Source: Promicromonospora umidemergens | GTDB lineage: Bacteria > Actinomycetota > Actinomycetes > Actinomycetales > Cellulomonadaceae | Reading direction: 5' to 3' | Assembly: GCF_024171995.1 (NCBI RefSeq) | Contig: NZ_JAMTCT010000014.1 | Location: forward strand, 1 to 64,000 | DNA: 64,000 bases | Shown: positions 49,828 to 57,792 of the stretch, in pieces | Numbering within the stretch: position 1 is the stretch's first letter | How the letters are laid out: every line of letters begins with the position of its first letter | The notes under the pieces: model-generated | Seen by the model: only the letters and a program-made list of their open reading frames with translations | What the model was told of the DNA's origin: nothing | Databases searched by the model: none | Translations under genes and position numbers: made by a program

Positions 49828-50412
49828 GTGGCCATGGCGGGATGGGAGAGCGAGCTCGATGAGCTCATGCGAGTGCGCGGCAGCGCGCTCGTCCGCTACG
49901 CCTACATGCTCTCGGGCGACCGCGCGCTCGCCGAGGACCTGGTCCAGGACGCGCTGGTCAAGGTCTACTCGCGGCTGCGCGGCCGGCCCGCCGTCTCCGG
50001 GGCGGTGGGCGTGCCCGAGGGCAGCCGGGCGCACGACCTCGACTCCCCGTTCACGAACGCCGAGGGCTACGTGCGACGGGCGGTGCTCACCATCTACCTG
50101 GACGGCTACCGCAAGCGGCAGCGCTGGACCGGGATCAAGCATCTCCTGGCAGACGACCTCAGCAGCCGTGGTGCTGACCATGCCGCCTCGGCGCGGATCG
50201 ACGTGATGGCGGCGCTCGCGCGGCTCGGCGCTCGCGAGCGGGCCTGCGTCGTGCTCCGCTACTTCGAGGACATGACGGTGCCGCAGATCGCGGAGGTCCT
50301 GGGTACCGCCCAGGGAACTGTCAAGCGGTACCTGTCTGATGCCACCAAGAACATGCAGGAGTTCCTGCGCCCCGACGACTTCCGACCTGCCGAAGGGAGG
50401 GCTGCCCGATGA
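49828..50412 (+). CDS. ECF sigma factor (unit C)
   Basis: 194-residue SigE-type ECF sigma factor without a membrane segment. ATG 49828 with GGGAGGTGG upstream; an ATG six bases later is possible. Region 2: LVRYAYMLSGDRALAEDLVQDALVKVYSRLRG and AEGYVRRAVLTIYLDGYRKR. Region 4: LARLGARERACVVLRYFEDMTVPQIAEVLGTAQGTVKRYLSD. The stop overlaps the start of its membrane partner (ATGA). Upstream, GAAACC followed by CGTCAT after 14 bases (about 49765-49790) is a possible ECF-type promoter. Confidence 0.9.
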   Translation: MAMAGWESELDELMRVRGSALVRYAYMLSGDRALAEDLVQDALVKVYSRLRGRPAVSGAVGVPEGSRAHDLDSPFTNAEGYVRRAVLTIYLDGYRKRQRWTGIKHLLADDLSSRGADHAASARIDVMAALARLGARERACVVLRYFEDMTVPQIAEVLGTAQGTVKRYLSDATKNMQEFLRPDDFRPAEGRAAR

Positions 50413-52160
50413 ACATCGACCGTAACGACAGCTGGAACGACGACGACTTCCTGAGCGGCGCGCTCCGTGGCGCCGCCGACAACATTCCCGGTGGGGAGGT
50501 GGACGACCTGCACATCTCGTTCGGAGTGGTGCGTGACCGCGTGCGGCGCCGTCGCGCCGCCAAGATCGGCAGCCTCGCGGGCGTCAGCCTCGTGCTGGTG
50601 GGCGGGATCGCCTTCGGCGCTACCAAGACGCCGCTGCTGGACAGCGATGCGCCGGTGCTTCCCGGCGAGTCCCAGAGCGCGTTCATGACACCGGGACCGG
50701 ACGACTCCGCGAGCGATACCGCGACCCAGGCGCCGGAGCCGGTCCCGAGTGGGCCGCCCGCCCGGGACATCATCCAGTTCGACTACACGCCCCCGTGGCT
50801 CACGGAGATCGACAGTGGGCGCCTGACGTGCGGCATGCCCGTGGACGAGCTCGAGTCGACGGCGGCCGGTTGGTCGGTCACAGCGGCCGGTGACATCTAC
50901 TCCAAGGTCGAGAACTACTCGGGCGTCTCGTCACCAGCCTTGGGCATGGCGGCGACGTTCCAAGGAGGGGATGGCTCGCTCGACGTGGCTCCGACTCTCG
51001 TGTGGAGCCAGGACGGCGTGGTGGTGGACCTGGGCTTGAACGTCTTCGAAGGGGCCGGCCCGCAGACCGAGCCGCTGCTCGGATCCGGGGGCGGAGCCGT
51101 CGAGGCCCAAGGCCGTTCGGCGTCATCGTGCATACCGACCGGGACGAGCGACGTCTTCGAGACATCGCTCCCGGACGGCGACTACGAGGTGCGCGTGGTC
51201 GCCTTCCCGGAGGTCGTCTCAGGCCAGTGGGGGACGGCGGTGAGCGAGCCGGTAGAGGTCCGCTTCGACGGCACCGGCGTGCACAGCCCGACCGGGACAC
51301 GCGGCGGCACGGCGACCATCGAGCCCCTGGCGCCCAACGAGGACGAGCTGACCCGGTTCGTGCTCGACCGCAGCACCGACTGGGTCCTGGCGCAGCAGGA
51401 GCAGAGCAACTACAGCTCGACCGATCCCACGCGGGTCACCGCTCAGTGCGAGAGCGTGAGCACCGGAGACTCGGTGCCGTTCGAGATAGTGGTGCCGTCG
51501 ACCCAGGATGTGGTCGGCTCCGGCTCCATCGATTGCGACGCCACCGAGCAGGTCACCGACGTCGAGGTGCCGGACGTCGGCGGGGAGGTCCTCGACATCC
51601 GGCTGGGTGATGTACCCGACGGCGTCGTGCGGCTCGAGGCCGTCCTCGCCCCGAGCGGCGGTGACGGGGGTGACGCCGCAGCTGACTGCTCGGCCAGCGG
51701 CCTGACCATGGAGTACGACCCGAGCCGTTCGCCGAGCGAGGGCGCGAGCACGACCGCGCGGGCCATCGTGACGGCGGCCCAGGACTGCGACGTCGACCGG
51801 ATGGTCGAGCTGGCCACGCAGCACCCCACGGAGCTGATGGTCACCGCCGAACCCGCTGAGGAGGTCTTCGCCCTGCCGGAGGGCGACGAGCAGCACTACC
51901 GCACCCTGGTCGCCCTGCTGGCCGGCACCGGTGGCGCGTTCGACGGCGCGGACACCGCCAACCGGAACGTGGTGTGGCCGCGGGTCGCCACCGAAGAGTT
52001 CCGCGACTCCGACGAGGCGTGGCGGGAGGTTGTGACCGCGGGCCTGCTCACCGAGGAGCAGGCTGACGCCCAGCGGGCCGACGAGCTGTTCGGCTACACA
52101 GGGATGGAGGTCGCCATCGATGAGGCGGGGGCCTGGAGGATCTACGCCGCCACCCCTTGA
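50409..52160 (+). CDS. Membrane-anchored ectodomain protein, putative anti-sigma/sensor (unit C)
   Basis: 583 residues, one membrane span (~51-70, IGSLAGVSLVLVGGIAFGA) after a short cytoplasmic segment ending RVRRRRAAK. The extracellular part has three recognisable parts. First is the CGM module (LTCGMPVDELESTAAGWSV, LVWSQDGVVVDLGLNVF, YEVRVVAFPE). Then a middle beta-rich region (FVLDRSTDWVLAQQEQSNY). Last is the C-terminal module (DCSASGLTMEYDPSRSPS, EEVFALPEGDEQHYRTLVALLAGTGGAF, SDEAWREVVTAGLLTEEQADAQ). No zinc anti-sigma motif (HxxxCxxC) is present, so the way it restrains its sigma factor is unknown. Same architecture as the unit E protein. Translationally coupled to the sigma gene. Function inferred from pairing and from the A/B fusions. 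Confidence 0.8.
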   Translation: MNIDRNDSWNDDDFLSGALRGAADNIPGGEVDDLHISFGVVRDRVRRRRAAKIGSLAGVSLVLVGGIAFGATKTPLLDSDAPVLPGESQSAFMTPGPDDSASDTATQAPEPVPSGPPARDIIQFDYTPPWLTEIDSGRLTCGMPVDELESTAAGWSVTAAGDIYSKVENYSGVSSPALGMAATFQGGDGSLDVAPTLVWSQDGVVVDLGLNVFEGAGPQTEPLLGSGGGAVEAQGRSASSCIPTGTSDVFETSLPDGDYEVRVVAFPEVVSGQWGTAVSEPVEVRFDGTGVHSPTGTRGGTATIEPLAPNEDELTRFVLDRSTDWVLAQQEQSNYSSTDPTRVTAQCESVSTGDSVPFEIVVPSTQDVVGSGSIDCDATEQVTDVEVPDVGGEVLDIRLGDVPDGVVRLEAVLAPSGGDGGDAAADCSASGLTMEYDPSRSPSEGASTTARAIVTAAQDCDVDRMVELATQHPTELMVTAEPAEEVFALPEGDEQHYRTLVALLAGTGGAFDGADTANRNVVWPRVATEEFRDSDEAWREVVTAGLLTEEQADAQRADELFGYTGMEVAIDEAGAWRIYAATP

Positions 52161-52205
52161 TGTGATCGCTTGAACCGGACGGCTGGATCGTGTCCCAACG
52201 CTTTC

Positions 52206-52241
52206 TGTGCCCCGCTCGTATCAGTGTGTGAGCGGGGCACA
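52206..52241 (+). terminator. Perfect 12-bp hairpin after unit C
   Basis: TGTGCCCCGCTC (52206-52217) and GAGCGGGGCACA (52230-52241) enclose 12 bases. It lies 46 bases after the unit C stop and before unit D. Confidence 0.75.
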
Positions 52242-52307
52242 GGGGCCCGCCGCGGCGAATGGGACGAACATGACCGGTGAGGCCTTCAGACAGCGGGCGG
52301 GGGCATC

Positions 52308-52859
52308 ATGAGCACCCGCTGGGACGAGGAGCTCACGGACCTCGTCACGAGCAGAGGGCGCGCCCTCGTCGGGTACGGGTACGCGCTGACGGGTGACGTC
52401 CGGCGGGCAGAGGACCTGGTCCAGGATGCTCTGGTGCGCGTCTTCCGGCGGTTCCGCCGTCCCGAGGCCGCGGGCACGTCCGGTCGCACCGAGTTTCCCC
52501 TGAACGACGACGGAAACCACGCGGGCATCGAGGCCTACGTGCGCCGGACGATGCTCAACCTCTACATCGACGAGAGCCGCCGGTTCGCGCTGTGGCGCAA
52601 GGCCGAGCCCAAGCTGGCGGGGCCGGACCGGATCAAGGCGCCGGCGTCGGACATCACTGCCCGCGCGGACGTGACGGCAGCGTTGCGGGGGCTGAGCCCG
52701 CGCCAGCGTGCGTGCGTGGTGCTCCGGTTCTACGACGACCTGACCGTGCCCCAGATCGCCACGACCCTCGGCATCTCGCAGGGCACCATCAAGCGATACC
52801 TGGCCGACGGGATCCACGCGCTGCGTGGGGTGCTGGTGCCGGAAGGAGAGCTCACATGA
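52308..52859 (+). CDS. ECF sigma factor (unit D)
   Basis: 183-residue SigE-type ECF sigma factor. ATG 52308 follows a G-rich stretch (GCGGGCGGGGGCATC). Region 2: LVGYGYALTGDVRRAEDLVQDALVRVFRRFRRP and YVRRTMLNLYIDESRRFALW. Region 4: LSPRQRACVVLRFYDDLTVPQIATTLGISQGTIKRYLADGIHALRG. It is more divergent from A-C in the linker. Stop overlaps its partner's start. Confidence 0.9.
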   Translation: MSTRWDEELTDLVTSRGRALVGYGYALTGDVRRAEDLVQDALVRVFRRFRRPEAAGTSGRTEFPLNDDGNHAGIEAYVRRTMLNLYIDESRRFALWRKAEPKLAGPDRIKAPASDITARADVTAALRGLSPRQRACVVLRFYDDLTVPQIATTLGISQGTIKRYLADGIHALRGVLVPEGELT

Positions 52860-53884
52860 GCGGGCACGACGATCTTGGGTTCGACGCCGACCTCGGCCAC
52901 GGCCGCGACGTCCTGAAGCAGACCATCGGTGCGCTGGTCGACGGGGCCGCACCCTCCGGCGTGCCCAGTACCCCGGAGGAGAACCTCGGCCTCCTGCGTC
53001 GCCGGGTGCGTACCTGGCGTATCGCCAAGGCGGGGGCGGTAGGGCTGACCAGCGCCGTCGTGGTGGGTGTGCTCGCCTTCAGCACCGCACAGGCCTCGAC
53101 CTGGACCCGGTCGGAACCGCTGCCCGGCCGGCCCACCGTGCAGAGCACCGAACGGGGGCCGGCGCCGTCGGAGATCCCGACGACGCGCATGTCGCCCAGC
53201 CCGACGGCGTCCGCGAGCCCGTCGCCATCGCCGTCGCCGTCCAGCACGCCCGAGGCGACGCCGTCGGGAGCCGCTTCCGTCGATCCGACACCGGAGGTGA
53301 GTGCGTCGCCTGCGGAGACCGAGGAGCCTGTGGACCTGATCACCGCGCCGTTCGACGACGGGTACCAGCCATGGGGGGACGCGTATCCCGTGTGGTGCGG
53401 CATGCAGGACGAGGATCTGGTGTCGACGAGCCCGTCGGTGTCGATCGAGATCGTCGGCGACCTGACCTACGAGGGTGGGGAAGACGGACCCAGAAGCGTC
53501 CCGGTCCGGCTCACGGGGGAGATGCCGGGGTACGTCGAACCCGGAAGCGAAGGCGCCACCGAGACCATCGGGAACGAGGCGCTGCTGATCTGGTCGCAGG
53601 GCGGTCGGGTGGTTGACCTCGGCCAGTCGTGGAGGGAGGGCAACTACGAGATCCCGCCCGCGCTCAACGACACGGGGGAGTGGACCGGTGAGGCCTACGC
53701 GTCGTCCTACAGCACCTGCGTCGAAGCGGACAGCTCGGGGGACGGCATGTTCTACGACAACGTGCGCGCGGCTGGGACCTACCAGGTCCGCGCCGTTCAG
53801 GTGCACAACATCGGCGACCCCGGCGCCAGTACCAACGAGGAGTACCTGGTGATCAGTGACCCCGTCACGGTCACCGTCCCCTGA
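52856..53884 (+). CDS. Membrane-anchored ectodomain protein (unit D), short form
   Basis: 342 residues. Cytoplasmic segment DVLKQTIGALVDGAAPSG (shared with unit E as LLKQTFGAMAGG) then RRRVRTWRIAKAG and one membrane span (GAVGLTSAVVVGVLAFSTA). A Pro/Ser-rich stalk (ASPSPSPSPSSTPEATPSG) precedes a single CGM module (VWCGMQDEDLVSTSPSVSIEIVG, LLIWSQGGRVVDLGQSW, STCVEADSSG, YQVRAVQVHN). The EVFALPE module is absent. It is the minimal version of the ectodomain and defines the CGM module's boundaries. A palindromic repeat begins at its stop codon. Confidence 0.8.
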   Translation: MSGHDDLGFDADLGHGRDVLKQTIGALVDGAAPSGVPSTPEENLGLLRRRVRTWRIAKAGAVGLTSAVVVGVLAFSTAQASTWTRSEPLPGRPTVQSTERGPAPSEIPTTRMSPSPTASASPSPSPSPSSTPEATPSGAASVDPTPEVSASPAETEEPVDLITAPFDDGYQPWGDAYPVWCGMQDEDLVSTSPSVSIEIVGDLTYEGGEDGPRSVPVRLTGEMPGYVEPGSEGATETIGNEALLIWSQGGRVVDLGQSWREGNYEIPPALNDTGEWTGEAYASSYSTCVEADSSGDGMFYDNVRAAGTYQVRAVQVHNIGDPGASTNEEYLVISDPVTVTVP

Positions 53885-53932
53885 CGTGTCAGACGCCCGG
53901 GTCACCAGCGTGACCTGGGCGCCCGACATGTC
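53883..53932. repeat. Palindromic element, copy 4 (intergenic)
   Basis: GACGTGTCAGACGCCCGGG through CCCGACATGTC; the two 23-base arms match at 19 positions around CAGC. The would-be peptide DVSDARVTSVTWAPDMSG matches copies 1-3, but this copy is not in frame with the unit D gene. It overlaps the end of the convergent MpaB gene, whose last codons derive from it. Confidence 0.75.
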
Positions 53933-55184
53933 GGGGAGGTTCTGACAGGTAGCTCGCCAGGATCGCGTCGCTGCGGCGTCGGCCCCACCGGTCGAGGCGC
54001 TCGCGGCCCCACCGAGAGCGTCCGAGCAGGTGGTAGCGCCACACGTTGAGCGGCAGCAGGTAGGCGTGCGCCCATGGTGGGCGCAGCGGCAGGCCGAGCT
54101 CGCGCATGCTGCGCACCCCGAGGAACGCCGTGAGCATCGACAGCAGGCGCTCGCGCTCGAACCGGGCGCGCCACGGCTGCCACCAGGACGGGCCGGGGTA
54201 GGTCCGGTCGGCCTGCGCTGCGACCACCGCCCGGGCCAGCCGCGGCCCGGCGTCCGAGATCCCCGCCTGCGCGAGCAGCACGTGATAGTTCATGCGGTGT
54301 CGCGCCCACTCGTCGTCGACCAGGAAGTCGGCGTGCACGCCCAGCAGGTGCCCCACCCACTTCCACAGGTGCATCAGCGCCCGGCTGTCCGACGGCGGGA
54401 TGCGCACCCCGAGCGCCCGGCACCCGACTATCAGGGCACCGTCGAACAGTCCGAGGGTCGCCGCCTGGTCGGCCTGGTTGATCGGCAGGCCCCAGCGCGC
54501 GGTGTCCCAGCGGTCCGGCCCGGTGCGGTCAGCGAAGGAGGCGCCGACCAGCGCGTGCATCGCCCGGACCTGCACGGTGGCTCGCCAGGCGGGGCCGTAG
54601 GGCCGGAGCGCTCCGGGCTCGGACAGCCCGACCGTCCACTCCTGCGTCTCCGCGAGCCGACGCAGTGTGCCGCCGGTCAGCGCGCCCGTCGCCACGAGCA
54701 GGTCAGTGGGACCGCCGAACCGGTACCCGCCCACGAGCGAGAGCTGGAGCAGCACGTCGCCCGCGTTCTGCCCGAGCCGTCGCTGCACGGCGGCGCCGGC
54801 CTCGACGAGATCCCAGTCCACCCAGTCCGGCACGGTGGTGGCCTCGTCGAGAAAGTGGCGCAGCGCCTCTGGTACGTCCACGCTGAGACCGATCTCATCG
54901 TCGGCGCTGTGCGAACGGCCGGTCAGCGCCGCCCGGAGTCGCGCGTGGGTCACCCGGCCCGGTGCTCCGGCCGGCAGGCGCATGGCGGTGGCGAGGGCCG
55001 CCCCGACGTCGTCCTCCTCGAAGAACGCGCGGCCGATCCGGTCCAGCAGAGCCTCGTCCACGCTGCGTACGTGCCCGAGCACGCGCAGCGGGTGGCCGAT
55101 CCGTGTCCCGCGCGCCTCTGCGGAGCGGAACCGGAGCGGGTACGCCGCGGTGGGCCGCCCGGCGTCGTCCGTGCTGCTGACCAT
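53889..55184 (-). CDS. MpaB-like oxygenase (DUF2236)
   Basis: 431-residue protein of the oxygenase MpaB/latex-clearing-protein-like family, heme-binding alpha-helical enzymes. ATG 55184 has AGGGAG close upstream; longer in-frame extensions read through antisense DNA and are unsupported. Conserved stretches are VPDWVDWDLVEAGAAVQRRLGQNAGDVLLQLSLVGGYRFGG, PYGPAWRATVQVRAMHALVGASF, WGLPINQADQAATLGLFDGALIVGCRALG and LMHLWKWVGHLLGVHADFLV, each a separate helix pair with the expected His and Arg. The final ~15 residues (RHVGRPGHAGDPG) are encoded by palindromic copy 4 and are not family sequence. It interrupts the ECF array and reads against it. Confidence 0.85.
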   Translation of the reverse strand: MVSSTDDAGRPTAAYPLRFRSAEARGTRIGHPLRVLGHVRSVDEALLDRIGRAFFEEDDVGAALATAMRLPAGAPGRVTHARLRAALTGRSHSADDEIGLSVDVPEALRHFLDEATTVPDWVDWDLVEAGAAVQRRLGQNAGDVLLQLSLVGGYRFGGPTDLLVATGALTGGTLRRLAETQEWTVGLSEPGALRPYGPAWRATVQVRAMHALVGASFADRTGPDRWDTARWGLPINQADQAATLGLFDGALIVGCRALGVRIPPSDSRALMHLWKWVGHLLGVHADFLVDDEWARHRMNYHVLLAQAGISDAGPRLARAVVAAQADRTYPGPSWWQPWRARFERERLLSMLTAFLGVRSMRELGLPLRPPWAHAYLLPLNVWRYHLLGRSRWGRERLDRWGRRRSDAILASYLSEPPRHVGRPGHAGDPGV

Positions 55185-55298
55185 CTCCCTATCCTGGCCT
55201 GCCTGCTCGCGTACCCACAGGAATCCGATGCCGAGCTGCCCCAACCTCGGGGCGAGCTGGTTCGTCGATACGGTCAGGACAGCAGGAAGGAGCCGGCA

Positions 55299-55901
55299 AT
55301 GGGCTGGCACGAAGACCTGGAGACGCTTGCAGCGCAGCGCGGCAGCGTGCTCGTCGGGTACGCGTACACGTTGTGCGGCGACGTCCGGCAGGCCGAGGAC
55401 CTGGTGTAGGAGGCGTTGGTCAAGTACTGCTCCCGCCTCGTGCGGCCGGATGGTCGGCGAGACGCCACCGCGTCGGGCATGCGGACGGTTCCGCTGGACG
55501 GGCCGGAGCGCCGGCCCGAGAGGCAGGCCGTGGAGTTCGCCGAGGCGTACGTGCGTCGCATGGTGCTGAACCTCTACCTGGACGGCTGGCGCCGCCGGAA
55601 GAGGTGGGCAGTCATCGAGCCGCGGATCGCCACCGACGACCGGGTGCGGTTTCCCGACTCGGGCATCACCGCCCGGGCCGACGTGGTGCAGGCGCTCTCG
55701 CGGCTCTCGCCCCGGCAGCGGGCGTGCGTGGTGCTGCGCTACTTCGAGGACATGACGATCGAGCAGGTGGCGCAGACGCTCGGGAACGCCCCGGGCACCG
55801 TCAAGCGCCACCTCCATGACGCGCTGCACGTCCTGCGGGACGTGCTGGAACCGGCTGGATCGGCCGCTGGATCGGCCACGGCAGAGGGAGCATTGCGATG
55901 A
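55299..55901 (+). pseudogene. ECF sigma factor with in-frame stop (unit E)
   Basis: From ATG 55299 (AGGAAGGAG upstream) the frame encodes MGWHEDLETLAAQRGSVLVG and VRQAEDLV. It then meets TAG at 55407-55409 exactly where units A-C have CAG (Gln of EDLVQDAL); one base change explains it. After the stop the frame is intact to 55901, through FAEAYVRRMVLNLYLDGWRRR, LSPRQRACVVLRYFEDMTIEQVAQTLG and TVKRHLHDALHVL. Restart at TTG 55416 would lack most of region 2.1-2.2, which contacts core polymerase. So it is inactive, suppressed, or a sequencing error. Its coupled partner gene is intact. Confidence 0.8.
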
Positions 55902-57691
55902 ACCAGCACGACGACGGCCGGGGCCAGGACCACGGCTGGGTGGATCCGGCGGAGGCCGGTCTCCTGAAGCAGACGTTCGGCGCGATGGCGGGCGGGGTGG
56001 ACCCGGCTTCCCCCACGGGCCCCGCCGCGACGATGTCGGTGATGAGCAAGCGGGTGCGACGGCGTCGGACGGTGAAGCTGGGCGGGCTCGGCGGTGGCGC
56101 TCTCGCGCTGGTGGGCGCGCTGGTGCTCGGGGCGGGGCAGCTGGCGCCCGCCTCACCGGACCGGTCCGAGCTGCTGCCGGGGTCGCCCTCGTCCTCCTCC
56201 ACGCCGACGTCCTCGCCTGTGCAGGCGGACACGCCGGACTTCAAGGTCAAGGACGGCTACCAGCCGCCCTGGCTGGAATGGAGCGACCTGACGTGCGGCA
56301 TGCCGGTGGCCGACTTGAAGTCCACGGCCTCGGGCTGGTCGGTGGCGCCGGCCGGTGACATCTACGCCCGGACGACGGATCTCGGGGACGCCCCTTCGAC
56401 GTCGTGGCGAATGGCGGCGGCGATCGAGGAGGGACCGGGCGTGCTGGACTCCTCCCTCGCCCTGGTGTGGAGCCAGGACGGCAAGGTGGTGGACCTCGGG
56501 CCCGATGTGTTCGGCGCTGCTGGCCGACCGGACCCCGTGCCACTGATCAGTTCCGACCCGGCGGCCTACCTCGAGGCTCACGGCGCTGGGGCTTCGACCT
56601 GCGCTCCGACTGGGACCGGCGTCGATCCGGTCTACGAGGCGCGTCTGCCCGAGGGCGACTACGACGTGCGGGTGGTCGCCTTCCCGCACGACGGCTCCGG
56701 GCAGGACGGCTCCGGCACGTTGGGTGCCACGGTGGTGAGCGAGCCGGTCGCGGTCCACATCGACGCCGTCGGAGCGCACAGCCGCACCGGGACCAGGGGC
56801 GGCGAGTCGACCATCGAGCCTCCGGAGCCGGTACCCGGTGAGATCTCGCGGTTCGAGCTGGACCGTTCCACCGACTGGGTCACGGCGAGCATGACGTACC
56901 GGCGCCATCTGCCGGCGCCCGCGGTGTCCGTCACCGCTCGGTGCGAGAGCACCAACCCGGCAGACACCGTGCCGTTCGAGGTGGTGCTGGAGTCGACCGG
57001 CCAGGCGTACAGGTCCGGTGAGGTCGTCTGCGACGGTACGGAGACCGTGCTGCCCTTCGGCGCTCTCGGCATCAGCGGCGGCGCGATCGACCTCCGGGTG
57101 CCGCACGGGCAGACCGTGCCCGACGGGGTGGCCCGGTTCTCGGCGGTGCTCGCGCCCTCGGCCAGTGCCGATGGCACGGATCCGGCCGGAGACTGTTCGG
57201 CGAGCGGGCTCGACGTTGCCGACGACCCGCTGAGCTCGCCGAGCGACGCGGCGACGGACACTGCCGATGCCATCCTGGACGCCGCTCTCGCCTGCGACTC
57301 CGGGGAGCTGATCGAGCTGGCGGCGGCATCCGGCGCCGAGCTGATGGTCCCACGGGAGGCACCGGAGGACACCTTCGCGCTTCCCGAGACCGCTGCGCTG
57401 CCGTACCGCACGTTGGCCGCCTTGCTGGGCGGCACCAGCGGTGCGCTCCGCACTGGTCAGAGGGACGACGGAGAGCCGGAGCCCGTCGTGTGGCCGCGGG
57501 TCGCGGTGGAGGAGTTCGCAGACTCCGACGAAGCCTGGCAGGAGGTCGTGGACGCCGGTCTGCTCACGGCCGAGGACGCGGCCGCCCAGCGCGCCAACAC
57601 GACGCACGGGTACCAGGGAATGGTCGTGAGCATCAACGAGGACGGCACCTGGCGGAGCTACTACGCCGTCGGGGCATTCCCCCGCCAGTAG
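55898..57691 (+). CDS. Membrane-anchored ectodomain protein (unit E), long form
   Basis: 597 residues, ATG overlapping the sigma stop. Cytoplasmic segment GLLKQTFGAMAGGVDPAS, then SKRVRRRRTVKLGG and one membrane span (GGGALALVGALVLGAGQL). Modules in the same order as unit C: DGYQPPWLEWSDLTCGMPVADLKSTASGWSV, LVWSQDGKVVDLGPDVFG, YDVRVVAFPHDG; a middle beta region (FELDRSTDWVTASMTYRR); and DCSASGLDVADDPLSSPSDAATD, EDTFALPETAALPYRTLAALLGGTSGAL, SDEAWQEVVDAGLLTAEDAAAQ. Units C and E are the closest pair in the array, evidence of duplication. Function inferred as for unit C. Confidence 0.8.
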   Translation: MNQHDDGRGQDHGWVDPAEAGLLKQTFGAMAGGVDPASPTGPAATMSVMSKRVRRRRTVKLGGLGGGALALVGALVLGAGQLAPASPDRSELLPGSPSSSSTPTSSPVQADTPDFKVKDGYQPPWLEWSDLTCGMPVADLKSTASGWSVAPAGDIYARTTDLGDAPSTSWRMAAAIEEGPGVLDSSLALVWSQDGKVVDLGPDVFGAAGRPDPVPLISSDPAAYLEAHGAGASTCAPTGTGVDPVYEARLPEGDYDVRVVAFPHDGSGQDGSGTLGATVVSEPVAVHIDAVGAHSRTGTRGGESTIEPPEPVPGEISRFELDRSTDWVTASMTYRRHLPAPAVSVTARCESTNPADTVPFEVVLESTGQAYRSGEVVCDGTETVLPFGALGISGGAIDLRVPHGQTVPDGVARFSAVLAPSASADGTDPAGDCSASGLDVADDPLSSPSDAATDTADAILDAALACDSGELIELAAASGAELMVPREAPEDTFALPETAALPYRTLAALLGGTSGALRTGQRDDGEPEPVVWPRVAVEEFADSDEAWQEVVDAGLLTAEDAAAQRANTTHGYQGMVVSINEDGTWRSYYAVGAFPRQ

Positions 57692-57713
57692 CTCGTGATC
57701 GCATCGCACCGCC

Positions 57714-57753
57714 GGTCGAGCTCGTCGAGACCTGTCTCTCGACAAGCTCGACC
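57714..57753. repeat. REP-like palindrome
   Basis: GGTCGAGCTCGTCGAGA (57714-57730) and TCTCGACAAGCTCGACC (57737-57753) pair at 16 of 17 positions around CCTGTC. The GGTCGAGCTTGTCGAGA-type sequence is a common dispersed palindrome in actinobacteria. It lies between unit E and the aminopeptidase and may terminate unit E. Confidence 0.75.
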
Positions 57754-57792
57754 TGCGGCGGGGCCTGATCAGCAGGGCGACATAATGGCTCG

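Noticed and set aside
53889-56156. Long N-terminal extension of the MpaB-like gene
   Set aside because: The extension is antisense to the unit E sigma and ectodomain genes. The family N-terminus begins near ATG 55184.
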